Shown here one piece after another: positions 8,221 to 15,583 of a DNA stretch of 61,038 bases (its first letter is position 1; every line of letters starts with the position of its first letter). The position numbers and the translations under genes were made by a program. The notes under the pieces are model-generated. The model ran no database searches, had not been told where the DNA came from, and saw only the letters and a list, made by a program, of their open reading frames with translations. Source of the DNA: Dehalococcoidales bacterium (GTDB lineage: Bacteria > Chloroflexota > Dehalococcoidia > Dehalococcoidales > RBG-16-60-22); assembly GCA_016926115.1 (NCBI GenBank), contig JAFGPF010000013.1, forward strand, positions 1 through 61,038, in the 5' to 3' direction.

Positions 8221-10149
8221 CTATATTCCGCGGGCCGCGACATAGGCATCGGCTATGGAATCAAGCAGCTTCCGCGGTGAAAAAGCCTGCCCGACCAGAT
8301 GTAATTCTTTTACCTGTCCCTTAAGAGCATGATAGAGTTCATCGTTGGCTCTCTCGTCGGTGCAAACAACGACGGTATCAATCCCCTCTATTTGCCGCTC
8401 AGCATTAGTTATCACGTGATAAACGGTGGCGGTCTTTCCATTTACTTCTTTCAGACCCGTGAGGGGCGTTATCACCACTCCCCGGCTGAGAGCATTAAGA
8501 TATGCGGTCTCGATTGTGTAAATATCTACTTCCGTGCCGGCGAAGGCCGCATCGGTTATCAGTTCCACCTTCTTGCCTCTCTCCGCCAGGAAATCGGCGA
8601 CATCCAGACCGTAGAGGTGGTGCTGGTAGTCTACCACCAGTACGTTCTGCCCAACCTCTACCTCTTCCGCGAGGACCTTTTTCATCGGCACTACATTACC
8701 ATTTTCAGAACCCGGGATTTCCGGCATGAAAGGCAGCCCCCCAGTGGCGACGATAACGGCGTCAGGCTGCTGCCGGACAACCATCTCCGGGGTTACATTC
8801 GTTCCCAGGTGTACGTCAACGCCAAGTGATTGCATCTGGTAAGCCAGGTATCTCTTTGCCTCGGAAAAATCCTGCCTTCCGGGCGCCCTGGCGGCAATAT
8901 CCAGGTCCCTGGCCAGGGTATCGTTCTTCTCATATAGAGATACTTCATGCCCCCTTAATGCGGCTACCCTGGCGGCTTCGAGTCCGGCGGCTCCACCGCC
9001 GATTACCATTACTTTCTTTTTTACTTCGGCAGGTTTGATGGGTCCCTGGCTTTCCCGGCCTGTTTCATAATTAAGGGCACAGGCAATCGGCAGTTGCATG
9101 AAACTGGGACCGACGCAACCCTCGTTGCAGGCGATACAGCGGCGTATTTCCTCCAGCCTGCCTTCCCGCGCCTTATTCGGCATTTCGGGGTCGCACATCA
9201 GCGCCCGGGTCATACCGATAATATCCGCCTGGTTATTTGCAAGCACGGTTTCCGCCAGTACCGGGTCGTTAATCCTGCCGACGACGACTACAGGAAGGTC
9301 GACAGCCTCTTTAATCGCAGCGGAAATATAGGTAAAAGCGCCCAGCGGGAAGTACATGGGAGGCACGTGCCCCGAGCCGACGGCATCGGCGCAGGCAAAC
9401 AGGTAGTCCACCTTACCCGTTGCTTCCAGTGCTCTGGCGATATCTTTCGCTTCGTCGAGGGTATTCCCGTGCTCACCGGTCCACCAGACGCGTTCGATGA
9501 ACTCATCCCCGTTAAATCTCACGCCCAGGGCCATTTCCGGCCCGATGGTCTCTCTGATAGAGTCGATGCACTCCAGCAGAAACCTCATGCGGTTCTCCAG
9601 GCTTCCCCCATATTCATCGGTGCGGGTGTTCAAAATCGGTGAGAGGAACTGGGCCTGAAGCAGCGACCAGGCAGCCATTATTTCGATGCCGTCATACCCT
9701 GCTTTTTTCATGACCAGGGCAGCTGCCCCGAACGCTTGTACAAAACGCCTGATATCGTCCCTGTCCATGGAATGCGGAACGCCAGCCGGTCCTGCCTTAA
9801 GCGGCCATCTGATCTTTACCGGCGATGGCGCCAGCGTCGCGCCGCCACCGGTCATCCGTGCCCACATACGCCCGCCGTGATGGAACAGCTGGGCGAAAAT
9901 CTTCGTGGGATACTGGTGCACGGCATCGGTCAGAGCCTTCAACTCGGGAATCATGGATTCATTGGTGGTAAACGGGGCATGAGGCGATGACATAACCATT
10001 CCGGCGCCACCCCTGGCTCTGGCGGCAAAATACTGTATCTTACTGTCACCGGTCAGCCTGGGAAAAGCCCCCGTTAATATTATCCTGTTGGGCAAAATCA
10101 CATTGCCTATCTTGATGGGCGAAAAAAGATTCTTAAATTCCTGCTCCAT
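8221..10149 (-). CDS. Old-yellow-enzyme/2,4-dienoyl-CoA reductase family oxidoreductase (paralogue 2)
   Basis: A 642-residue homologue of the adjacent gene with the same layout: FMN barrel, [4Fe-4S] motif (CIACNEGC and a later Cys in IACALNYETGRE), then FAD/NAD(P) domain (VMVIGGGAAGLEAARVAALRGH). The N-termini are nearly identical in pattern (EQEFKNLFSPIKIGN against EQEFRRLFSPIKIGN), so a tandem duplication with divergence is likely. Around the FadH Tyr166 position it reads MAAWSLLQAQFLSP, again without the Tyr. This is the first gene of the six-gene leftward unit. The barrel is well preserved elsewhere (NTRTDEYGGSLENRMRFLLE), so both copies should be active on different or related substrates. 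Confidence 0.9.
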   Translation of the reverse strand: MEQEFKNLFSPIKIGNVILPNRIILTGAFPRLTGDSKIQYFAARARGGAGMVMSSPHAPFTTNESMIPELKALTDAVHQYPTKIFAQLFHHGGRMWARMTGGGATLAPSPVKIRWPLKAGPAGVPHSMDRDDIRRFVQAFGAAALVMKKAGYDGIEIMAAWSLLQAQFLSPILNTRTDEYGGSLENRMRFLLECIDSIRETIGPEMALGVRFNGDEFIERVWWTGEHGNTLDEAKDIARALEATGKVDYLFACADAVGSGHVPPMYFPLGAFTYISAAIKEAVDLPVVVVGRINDPVLAETVLANNQADIIGMTRALMCDPEMPNKAREGRLEEIRRCIACNEGCVGPSFMQLPIACALNYETGRESQGPIKPAEVKKKVMVIGGGAAGLEAARVAALRGHEVSLYEKNDTLARDLDIAARAPGRQDFSEAKRYLAYQMQSLGVDVHLGTNVTPEMVVRQQPDAVIVATGGLPFMPEIPGSENGNVVPMKKVLAEEVEVGQNVLVVDYQHHLYGLDVADFLAERGKKVELITDAAFAGTEVDIYTIETAYLNALSRGVVITPLTGLKEVNGKTATVYHVITNAERQIEGIDTVVVCTDERANDELYHALKGQVKELHLVGQAFSPRKLLDSIADAYVAARGI

Positions 10150-10486
10150 TATATCGGCGCCTCACTATCTGAATTATCAGCATTGACACATGTATGGACA
10201 TCAATATGACATAAACACTCAATCACGATTCTTGATTTTTCCTGCGCGTGACCAGCGATGACAAAAAACTGGAACATGGATACTTTAACTGGTTGAACTA
10301 TCCTTGTCAAGGCGCATGAATTCCCGTATTTACCAGAGATACCGGACAACTTACAGGCATAATGTGTGGAGGTATAAAACCATGCGAATAAAAAGAAGCA
10401 GCAGCTGTGAAATCCCGAGGTTTTGGTGGAGCCGGGGTTACTGTAGGCAGGACTTTTCAGCTTGTATTTAATTTTGGTGAAACGAA
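10150..10486. other. Intergenic region between the divergent OYE operon and the small ORF/cupin unit
   Basis: About 340 nt with no convincing long gene. It holds an ATTGA...TCAAT imperfect inverted repeat (10182-10205) close to the OYE start. It also holds a possible 29-codon ORF at 10382-10471 with a GGAGG 9 nt upstream (10368-10372), which contains copy 2 of the 15-bp box. I do not claim that peptide as a gene. Confidence 0.4.
10428..10442 (+). repeat. 15-bp box GGAGCCGGGGTTACT, copy 2
   Basis: Identical to 2007-2021. It lies 45 nt upstream of the small ORF at 10487 and about 200 nt upstream of the cupin gene. Confidence 0.5.
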
Positions 10487-10639
10487 GTGGACGTAATAAA
10501 ACTGTTGGGTGCAGGTCATTACCGGATTACTGACATTTCCACTGGCACTGTTTCCGGGGAGAAGGTCGGTTTAATTGACCCGGTAACATTGAAAAAATAT
10601 AATAACGAAAGGAAAAGAATAATAAGGGAGGAGTATTAA
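10487..10639 (+). CDS. Small 50-residue hypothetical protein
   Basis: A GTG-started frame of 50 codons, with the SD-like GGTGA ending 6 nt upstream and a stop 5 nt before the cupin ATG. The product begins MDVIKLLGAGHYRITD and ends in a strongly charged helix-like tail (KKYNNERKRIIREEY). Its stop region also carries the SD (GGGAGGAG) used by the next gene, the arrangement expected of an operon. I do not recognise the family. It may be a real small protein or the remnant of a longer gene; conservation would decide. Confidence 0.45.
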   Translation: MDVIKLLGAGHYRITDISTGTVSGEKVGLIDPVTLKKYNNERKRIIREEY

Positions 10640-10644
10640 AGGAA

Positions 10645-11100
10645 ATGGCTGAATCTAAATATGATTATCTCAAGACAACTGATATTGTACGAGATACCGT
10701 GTACCCGCCGTTTTTAGGAATGATATTTTTTGCTCTAAAGGACGCGGAAGATTTCCAGATACGCTTCACACACGTCAGTGTGCCTTTTGATGGAAAAGAG
10801 GATGCCCATGCCCATGATTTTCCACAGGTCTTTTTGTTTGTGCCCTGTGCGGAAGATCCCAAGGCATATGACGCAGAGACTCACCTTTACTTAGGCGAAG
10901 AAGGCGATAAGTTGGTCATAGAGGAAACCTGCGCCGTGTATGTTCCCGCAGGATTGATACATTGCCCAATCATACACAAGAGAGTCGGTACGCCCTTTTT
11001 CTTCGTGAATTGCCCGATTACTCCCGAGTATACGGCCATAGTAGACGGGAAGAAGCAGGCTATTCCTGTTAAATCTAAAGGAAACTCGAAATCAAAATAA
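10645..11100 (+). CDS. Cupin-fold protein (paralogue A)
   Basis: A 151-residue protein with a single cupin-like barrel. The metal-site pattern is present: HAHDFPQVF (HxH of cupin motif 1) and VPAGLIHCP (motif 2 His). The Glu of motif 1 is not obvious. The N-terminus MAESKYDYLKTT is like that of the converging gene at 11187-11696 (MAESKYEKYVTR), so they are probably paralogues. No enzyme class can be named. Cupins of this size can be isomerases, dioxygenases, lyases or binding proteins. The SD is GGGAGGAG at some distance, with AAAGGAA closer to the ATG. It converges on its paralogue. Confidence 0.65.
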   Translation: MAESKYDYLKTTDIVRDTVYPPFLGMIFFALKDAEDFQIRFTHVSVPFDGKEDAHAHDFPQVFLFVPCAEDPKAYDAETHLYLGEEGDKLVIEETCAVYVPAGLIHCPIIHKRVGTPFFFVNCPITPEYTAIVDGKKQAIPVKSKGNSKSK

Positions 11101-11186
11101 ATCGCAGAATATCACCAACGGACTCAGATATACAACCGGTCGAGTTAATTACTTATGGTTAGTATCGTGTCCTGTTCCGAGGCCGC

Positions 11187-11696
11187 TCAGGAGCGTGATA
11201 CGGGAATCGACTTAAAGTCACCGACTTCGGGCACGACAACACCCATCATGATGGGACTTTTAACATTCCTGAAGAAGAGAGGGAAATGGCCGAGACCGGC
11301 AGGTACATAAATGCTGCAGGATTCATCGAATTTGATTTTTTCCAGGTTATTTCCTTCACCCAACCAAAACTCGCCTTCACCTCCTAAATAGCTGGTGTCA
11401 TACGGATCATTACCGAAGAAGATGAAAATCTCCGCATATTCATGTTTATGCGCACCGTAGTCTTTATCGCTGGTAAGCAGGGTCGTGTCACCCATGACCC
11501 AACCATACTCGATTTTAGAGGCGGCTTCTTTCACGATATCATTGGAAAATATCAACCGTGGCCCTGTAGTGGTTTTGTTGGTTAAGGGTATCTTATAAGT
11601 TTCGGGAATCCCGAATTTCATAACTCCATCATTTCCGGGCCCGAGAATCATCTCTGCTCTTCGGGTAACATATTTCTCATATTTTGATTCTGCCAT
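11187..11696 (-). CDS. Cupin-fold protein (paralogue B)
   Basis: A 169-residue protein with HKHEYAEIFIFFG (HxH and Glu of cupin motif 1) and VPAGLGHFPLFF (motif 2 with His), a complete set of likely metal ligands. It is the last gene of the leftward dpp-like/SDR/SnoaL unit and starts 17 nt after the end of an aldehyde:ferredoxin oxidoreductase remnant. Together with 10645-11100 and 17448-17873 it makes three cupins of the same general type in 7 kb, all beside oxidoreductases. That suggests roles in handling one substrate family. The specific reaction is unknown. Confidence 0.7.
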   Translation of the reverse strand: MAESKYEKYVTRRAEMILGPGNDGVMKFGIPETYKIPLTNKTTTGPRLIFSNDIVKEAASKIEYGWVMGDTTLLTSDKDYGAHKHEYAEIFIFFGNDPYDTSYLGGEGEFWLGEGNNLEKIKFDESCSIYVPAGLGHFPLFFRNVKSPIMMGVVVPEVGDFKSIPVSRS

Positions 11697-11712
11697 CTGT
11701 TAATTCCTTGCC

Positions 11713-11898
11713 TTATACAGGTACTGGAGCGAAGACGAGCTTGTTTTCCGGACTTAAAGCATCAGTACCGGGTTTTATTTCCTGCTACGGATAATATGTG
11801 ATAAAAATCGTGCCACCGATGGGCATTCTGCAGAATTGCTCGTTCGGGTATACCGTACCGGTAGTCTTTTCAGCAAAGCATACCCTGTTTACTATTAA
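11713..11898 (-). pseudogene. Remnant of an aldehyde:ferredoxin oxidoreductase (AOR) N-terminal domain
   Basis: Reading the minus strand in frame right after the SnoaL stop codon gives about 61 codons interrupted by one TAG (11785-11787) and closed by TAA (11713-11715). Pieces match the beginning of AOR-family enzymes: KTTGTVYPNE (LTTGKV region), then IGGTIF, and above all KPGTDALSPENKLVFA, which corresponds to the conserved PGxDPLxPENKLIFA of AORs. No start codon, no cofactor-binding remainder and no ORF of useful size exist, so this is a decayed fragment. The rest of the gene is gone, replaced by the cupin. Confidence 0.6.
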
Positions 11899-12588
11899 CT
11901 ACTCCCGTTCCACAGGCAACGTCTTACGTCCCGATACCGGATTGACGAAATGGAAGGGACAAACGTAACCGGAAGGATATAAGGCATTCTCTGCGGGCGG
12001 CAAGCTGACCTTTCCCAGCGGGGAATCCGGGTCATAAGGCCGGTTCGTTAAATTGTCCTTTCGCCTTTCTTCCGGTACCCAGCTGCCGCCGTATGTTGCG
12101 TTAAATGCCATACACCAGTGGACTTCCTTAAGTTTCCATTTGCCGTCGTCTTTTACATATTCGACCTCATAGGTGCCGCCCATCCAGTTGGGCGATACGC
12201 CGCCCTCGTGGGGAAAAGCATTGGCGCCGAAACCGTACCATCTTCCCCAGGCTGTTTTACCGTCTGGAGCTACGTCGACCACGCCGTTGAGCTGCATAAC
12301 CTGGTGCCTGAACTCCGGGTTTTTTTCCCTGTGAAGCGGGACGTCTTTTCTACCGTGGCGGAAAAATATCCTGATATTCTCCGTCCCTACAAACTGCCCT
12401 GCTGCTATCTTTAAAACTGCATCGGGGCTATCCACAAAAAGGTCGGCCAGGTCTTCTCCCATCCAGTTTTCAAGATAAAAGCCGTACGCTCTCTGCAGAT
12501 ACTTAATCTCTTCAATATCTTTTAACCGCTGTAGCTCGTTTTCCAGGGCTTTGATTTTAGCCTTTAGTTCCTGTAATTCCTCTGCCAT
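11899..12588 (-). CDS. SnoaL-like (NTF2-fold) protein with N-terminal coiled coil
   Basis: A 229-residue protein. Residues 1-25 are a heptad-like coiled coil (LQELKAKIKALENELQRLKDIEEI). They are followed by a SnoaL_4/NTF2-like domain starting IKYLQRAYGFYLENWMGEDLADLF. Such domains include polyketide cyclases, scytalone-dehydratase-like hydratases and ring-hydroxylating accessory proteins; the fold alone does not define the reaction. It follows the SDR gene after 40 nt in the same leftward unit, so a hydration/dehydration step beside an SDR oxidation is reasonable but unproven. Confidence 0.75.
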   Translation of the reverse strand: MAEELQELKAKIKALENELQRLKDIEEIKYLQRAYGFYLENWMGEDLADLFVDSPDAVLKIAAGQFVGTENIRIFFRHGRKDVPLHREKNPEFRHQVMQLNGVVDVAPDGKTAWGRWYGFGANAFPHEGGVSPNWMGGTYEVEYVKDDGKWKLKEVHWCMAFNATYGGSWVPEERRKDNLTNRPYDPDSPLGKVSLPPAENALYPSGYVCPFHFVNPVSGRKTLPVERE

Positions 12589-12628
12589 CTTTTTTAACTC
12601 CAGTATAATTTTTTCTGATTACAGACAG

Positions 12629-13360
12629 TTATAGTTTGAGATACTGTCCTATCATGTAGCTGTTGGCATCCGAGACCATAAAGGCTATCATCGCCCCGAC
12701 TTCCTCGGTAGTGCATACCCGTCCCAGGGGCATCATTTTGCCGACTCTATCCGCAAAATCGGGGGGAAGATGGTCCGCACCGAGCTGGGTCTTTGCCGGC
12801 GGCGGGAGAAAGGTATTGACGATAACTCCCAGGGGCACCAGTTCTTTTGCCAGCACCTCCGACCAGGAATCGACAGCGCCTTTGGATGCGCTGTAGGAAG
12901 TGGTATTCGGGCCTCCCTGTCCCCCGGAAAAGTTGACAATCTTTCCGTATTTACGGGAAATCATGTGCGGGGCTATCGCCTGGACCATATTCATCCCGCC
13001 GTAAAGGTTGACATCCATGGCTTTTTTAAGGTCATTAACGTCCAGCTCCATAAATGGCACCCAGCCGGGATCCATACCAGCATTGTTGACCAGTATGTCT
13101 ATCTTGCCGAATTCCTCCATTATCTTCTTTACCGCGGCATCTACCTCGACTCTGTTCGTAATATCCACTTTAAGGCCCAGTGATTTCCGTCCCAGCGCCT
13201 TCACTTCGGCAGCTGTCTTTTCAGCCCCTGCTCCATCGATGTCAACCCCGACGACGTCACAACCTTCTTCTGCCAGTTTCAATGATATCGCCTTGCCAAA
13301 ACCTATCTGGCTGCCCGTGCCAGTAATAACCGCCACCTTGCCTTTTAAACCTAGATCCAT
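12629..13360 (-). CDS. Short-chain dehydrogenase/reductase
   Basis: A 243-residue classical SDR. It has the cofactor motif TGTGSQIGFG at the N-terminus, an acidic residue after beta 2 (VVGVDIDG, favouring NAD(H)), the NNAG motif (ILVNNAGMDPG) and YSASKGA with the catalytic Tyr and Lys. The catalytic Ser position reads NFSGGQGG. The C-terminus is short and ends SYMIGQYLKL. It would oxidise a hydroxyl or reduce a carbonyl of a substrate imported by the upstream ABC system. It is preceded by a 195-nt gap after the permease gene that contains no clear terminator. Confidence 0.88.
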   Translation of the reverse strand: MDLGLKGKVAVITGTGSQIGFGKAISLKLAEEGCDVVGVDIDGAGAEKTAAEVKALGRKSLGLKVDITNRVEVDAAVKKIMEEFGKIDILVNNAGMDPGWVPFMELDVNDLKKAMDVNLYGGMNMVQAIAPHMISRKYGKIVNFSGGQGGPNTTSYSASKGAVDSWSEVLAKELVPLGVIVNTFLPPPAKTQLGADHLPPDFADRVGKMMPLGRVCTTEEVGAMIAFMVSDANSYMIGQYLKL

Positions 13361-13555
13361 TTGTTTCTCCTTCCGTTGTATATTTAGTAGATTTGTGGAT
13401 TTAAAGTAATATCAGGCTCTCGTAAACCCGCATCTCGGATATTGATTGCCTATGATTCACTTTAACACCCGCCGAGAAGAAAAACCAGCCTGGAATTACC
13501 TGTATGCGCATATTGCGAATAACGCACGCATTGATAGCGCCAGTGCTACGTTACT

Positions 13556-14449
13556 TTATATGACTCCTCTCAATCTTGGGTCAAGGGCATCCCGTAGTCC
13601 ATCGCCAACCATGTTGAAGCTGAACACCAGGAGCATGATGGCTACGCCGGGGGCAACCGAGAGCATGGGATTGGAAAGAAGGTAATTACGACCGTCGGTA
13701 ACCATGCTGCCCCAGGCGGGGGTTGGCGGTGTTATTCCGATGCCGATAAAGCTTAAACCGGCTTCTGCCAGGATAGTCGTACCCATCATCATGGTTATCA
13801 TGACCAGGATGGGCGAAAAACAGTTGGGCACTATATGGCGGATTAGCATACGTGCATCGGTGGCGCCTATGGCGCGTTCAGCCATGATGTAATCAGTCTC
13901 CTTGGCAACCAGCACCTGAGAAGCCATCATCCTGGCATACCCGGGTATCAGGCCGAAACCGAGGGCAATAACAACGTTTTTCAGGCCTCCCCCGAGCAAT
14001 GCTGAAATGGCCAGGGCCAGTATCATCATGGGAATTGTCATCAATGTATCCATAAGCCTCATGATGATAGCGCCGATTATACCACCGAAATAACCGGCAA
14101 TGGCTCCCAGTACTACTCCGAATCCCCCGGCAATAGTGACCACCAGCACACCGACAATCAGGGATATCCGTGCACCGTATATAAGTCGGCTTAGAGTATC
14201 TCTACCGATCTGGTCCGTCCCCAGTAGATGCTTCGCGCTGGGTTGTTGTAAAGCTTCACTGAGGTTTCTCTCCAGGGGATCATAGGGCGCGATTTGGTTG
14301 GCGAACATGGCAAGTACCAGGAATAAGAGAACAATAACCAAGCCGAACACGACCAGCCCTCTTCCCAGGAACACCCTGAAGAAACGCCGCAACTCGTTAA
14401 TACGAGGCGGTGCTTCATTTTCCGATGAAATTCCAATTCCTTCCGCCAT
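13556..14449 (-). CDS. DppC-type ABC transporter permease
   Basis: A 297-residue inner-membrane permease of the oligopeptide/dipeptide (DppC/OppC) type. It has an N-terminal helix (VFGLVIVLLFLVLAMFANQIAPYDP), the N-terminal domain with LGTDQIGRDTLSRLIYGARISL, and the EAA loop (AIGATDARMLIRHIVPN). It starts 15 nt after the DppB-like gene ends. The partners are the permease and lipoprotein genes upstream. No ATPase gene of this system is in the window. Confidence 0.92.
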   Translation of the reverse strand: MAEGIGISSENEAPPRINELRRFFRVFLGRGLVVFGLVIVLLFLVLAMFANQIAPYDPLERNLSEALQQPSAKHLLGTDQIGRDTLSRLIYGARISLIVGVLVVTIAGGFGVVLGAIAGYFGGIIGAIIMRLMDTLMTIPMMILALAISALLGGGLKNVVIALGFGLIPGYARMMASQVLVAKETDYIMAERAIGATDARMLIRHIVPNCFSPILVMITMMMGTTILAEAGLSFIGIGITPPTPAWGSMVTDGRNYLLSNPMLSVAPGVAIMLLVFSFNMVGDGLRDALDPRLRGVI

Positions 14450-14464
14450 AGTGGCGATGCTCCC

Positions 14465-15421
14465 TTATCTGTACTGTACCCTGGGGTCAAGCCAGCCGTA
14501 AGACAGGTCCACGAGCAGGTTTGTTATCAGTACCATGACCGCGAAAACCAGAATAACACCCTGGATTACCGGGTAATCCGAATTACCCATCGCCTCTACC
14601 GCCATCCTTCCCATGCCGGGGATAGCAAATACGGTCTCTATCAGGACCGAGCCGCCGACAATGACGCTGAGCCCCAGTCCCAGGAAGACCATAATCGGTA
14701 TCAGGCTGTTTTTCAAACCGTGCTTGAATATCACCGCTCGCTCTCTTAAGCCCTTGGACCAGGCTGTTCGCATATAGTCCTGACTCATGACCTCGAGCAT
14801 GCTTGACCGGGATTGCCGCGCAACTCCCGCAACGGTGGTTACGCCAAGGCAAAAGACCGGCATGATAATCTGCTTCGTGTTTTCCCAGAAATTAACAAAA
14901 GGTGAAGTATAGCCAAAGACGGGAAGCCATTGCAGTTTGAGGGCGAACGCGTACATGAGTAAGATAGCCAGCCAGAAAACGGGAATAGTTATTCCTATAT
15001 TCGCCAGCGTGGTTACCACGGTATCAATCCAGGTGCCGCGTCTCACCGCACTGATAATGCCTGCCGGAATGCCCACAAAGAAGCTGAGTATCAAGGCCAG
15101 GACACCAAGGTGAAGAGTAATAGGTAAACGCCTGAATAACTCCTGACGAATATCCGTGTTGGTAAGGATTGAAACCCCGAAATCTCCACGGAACACCCCT
15201 CCCAACCAGTCGAAATACTGCACGGCTAAAGGCCTGTCCAGGCCGTACTCATGCTTGAGTTTGTCTAATTGCAGTTCCGTAGCTGTCTCTGACGCTGCTT
15301 TGGATATTATCATGTATACCGGGTCTCCGGGCAGCAAGCGCATGACCAGGAAGACTAAAATAGTAATCAAAAAAAAGACAATGACCGACTGTATTAACCT
15401 GCGGACAATAAAGGTTGTCAT
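14465..15421 (-). CDS. DppB-type ABC transporter permease
   Basis: A 318-residue permease of the DppB/OppB type. It starts with a transmembrane helix (FIVRRLIQSVIVFFLITILVF) and the LPGDPVYMI segment, has the typical ILSFFVGIPAGIISAVRRG, and has an EAA-like loop (AWSKGLRERAVIFKHGLKNSLIP). It ends with WLDPRVQYR, the usual end of the family. Together with DppC it forms the membrane channel for solutes delivered by the upstream lipoprotein. Confidence 0.93.
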   Translation of the reverse strand: MTTFIVRRLIQSVIVFFLITILVFLVMRLLPGDPVYMIISKAASETATELQLDKLKHEYGLDRPLAVQYFDWLGGVFRGDFGVSILTNTDIRQELFRRLPITLHLGVLALILSFFVGIPAGIISAVRRGTWIDTVVTTLANIGITIPVFWLAILLMYAFALKLQWLPVFGYTSPFVNFWENTKQIIMPVFCLGVTTVAGVARQSRSSMLEVMSQDYMRTAWSKGLRERAVIFKHGLKNSLIPIMVFLGLGLSVIVGGSVLIETVFAIPGMGRMAVEAMGNSDYPVIQGVILVFAVMVLITNLLVDLSYGWLDPRVQYR

Positions 15422-15583
15422 TATTATCTGTCTTCCTCAGCAAGACTCCGGTGGGATATGGAAGTACATCCTGTTCTACGCGTAACTATATCGCCCTGGA
15501 ATATCGGGAATAACTCTGTACAGGGACGTTCCGGTGGAGGTATTTCAACCTCCACCGGAAATAAACAACTTGAAAGAAACTTC

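Noticed and set aside
10382..10471. 29-codon ORF with GGAGG upstream
   Set aside because: It is very short, ends inside the 15-bp-box neighbourhood and has no recognisable protein character. Mentioned only in the intergenic entry.
13512..13526. TTGCGAATAACGCAC, reminiscent of the octamer plus TAACGC end unit
   Set aside because: The core TTGCGCA is broken and there is no second phased unit. Treated as chance.
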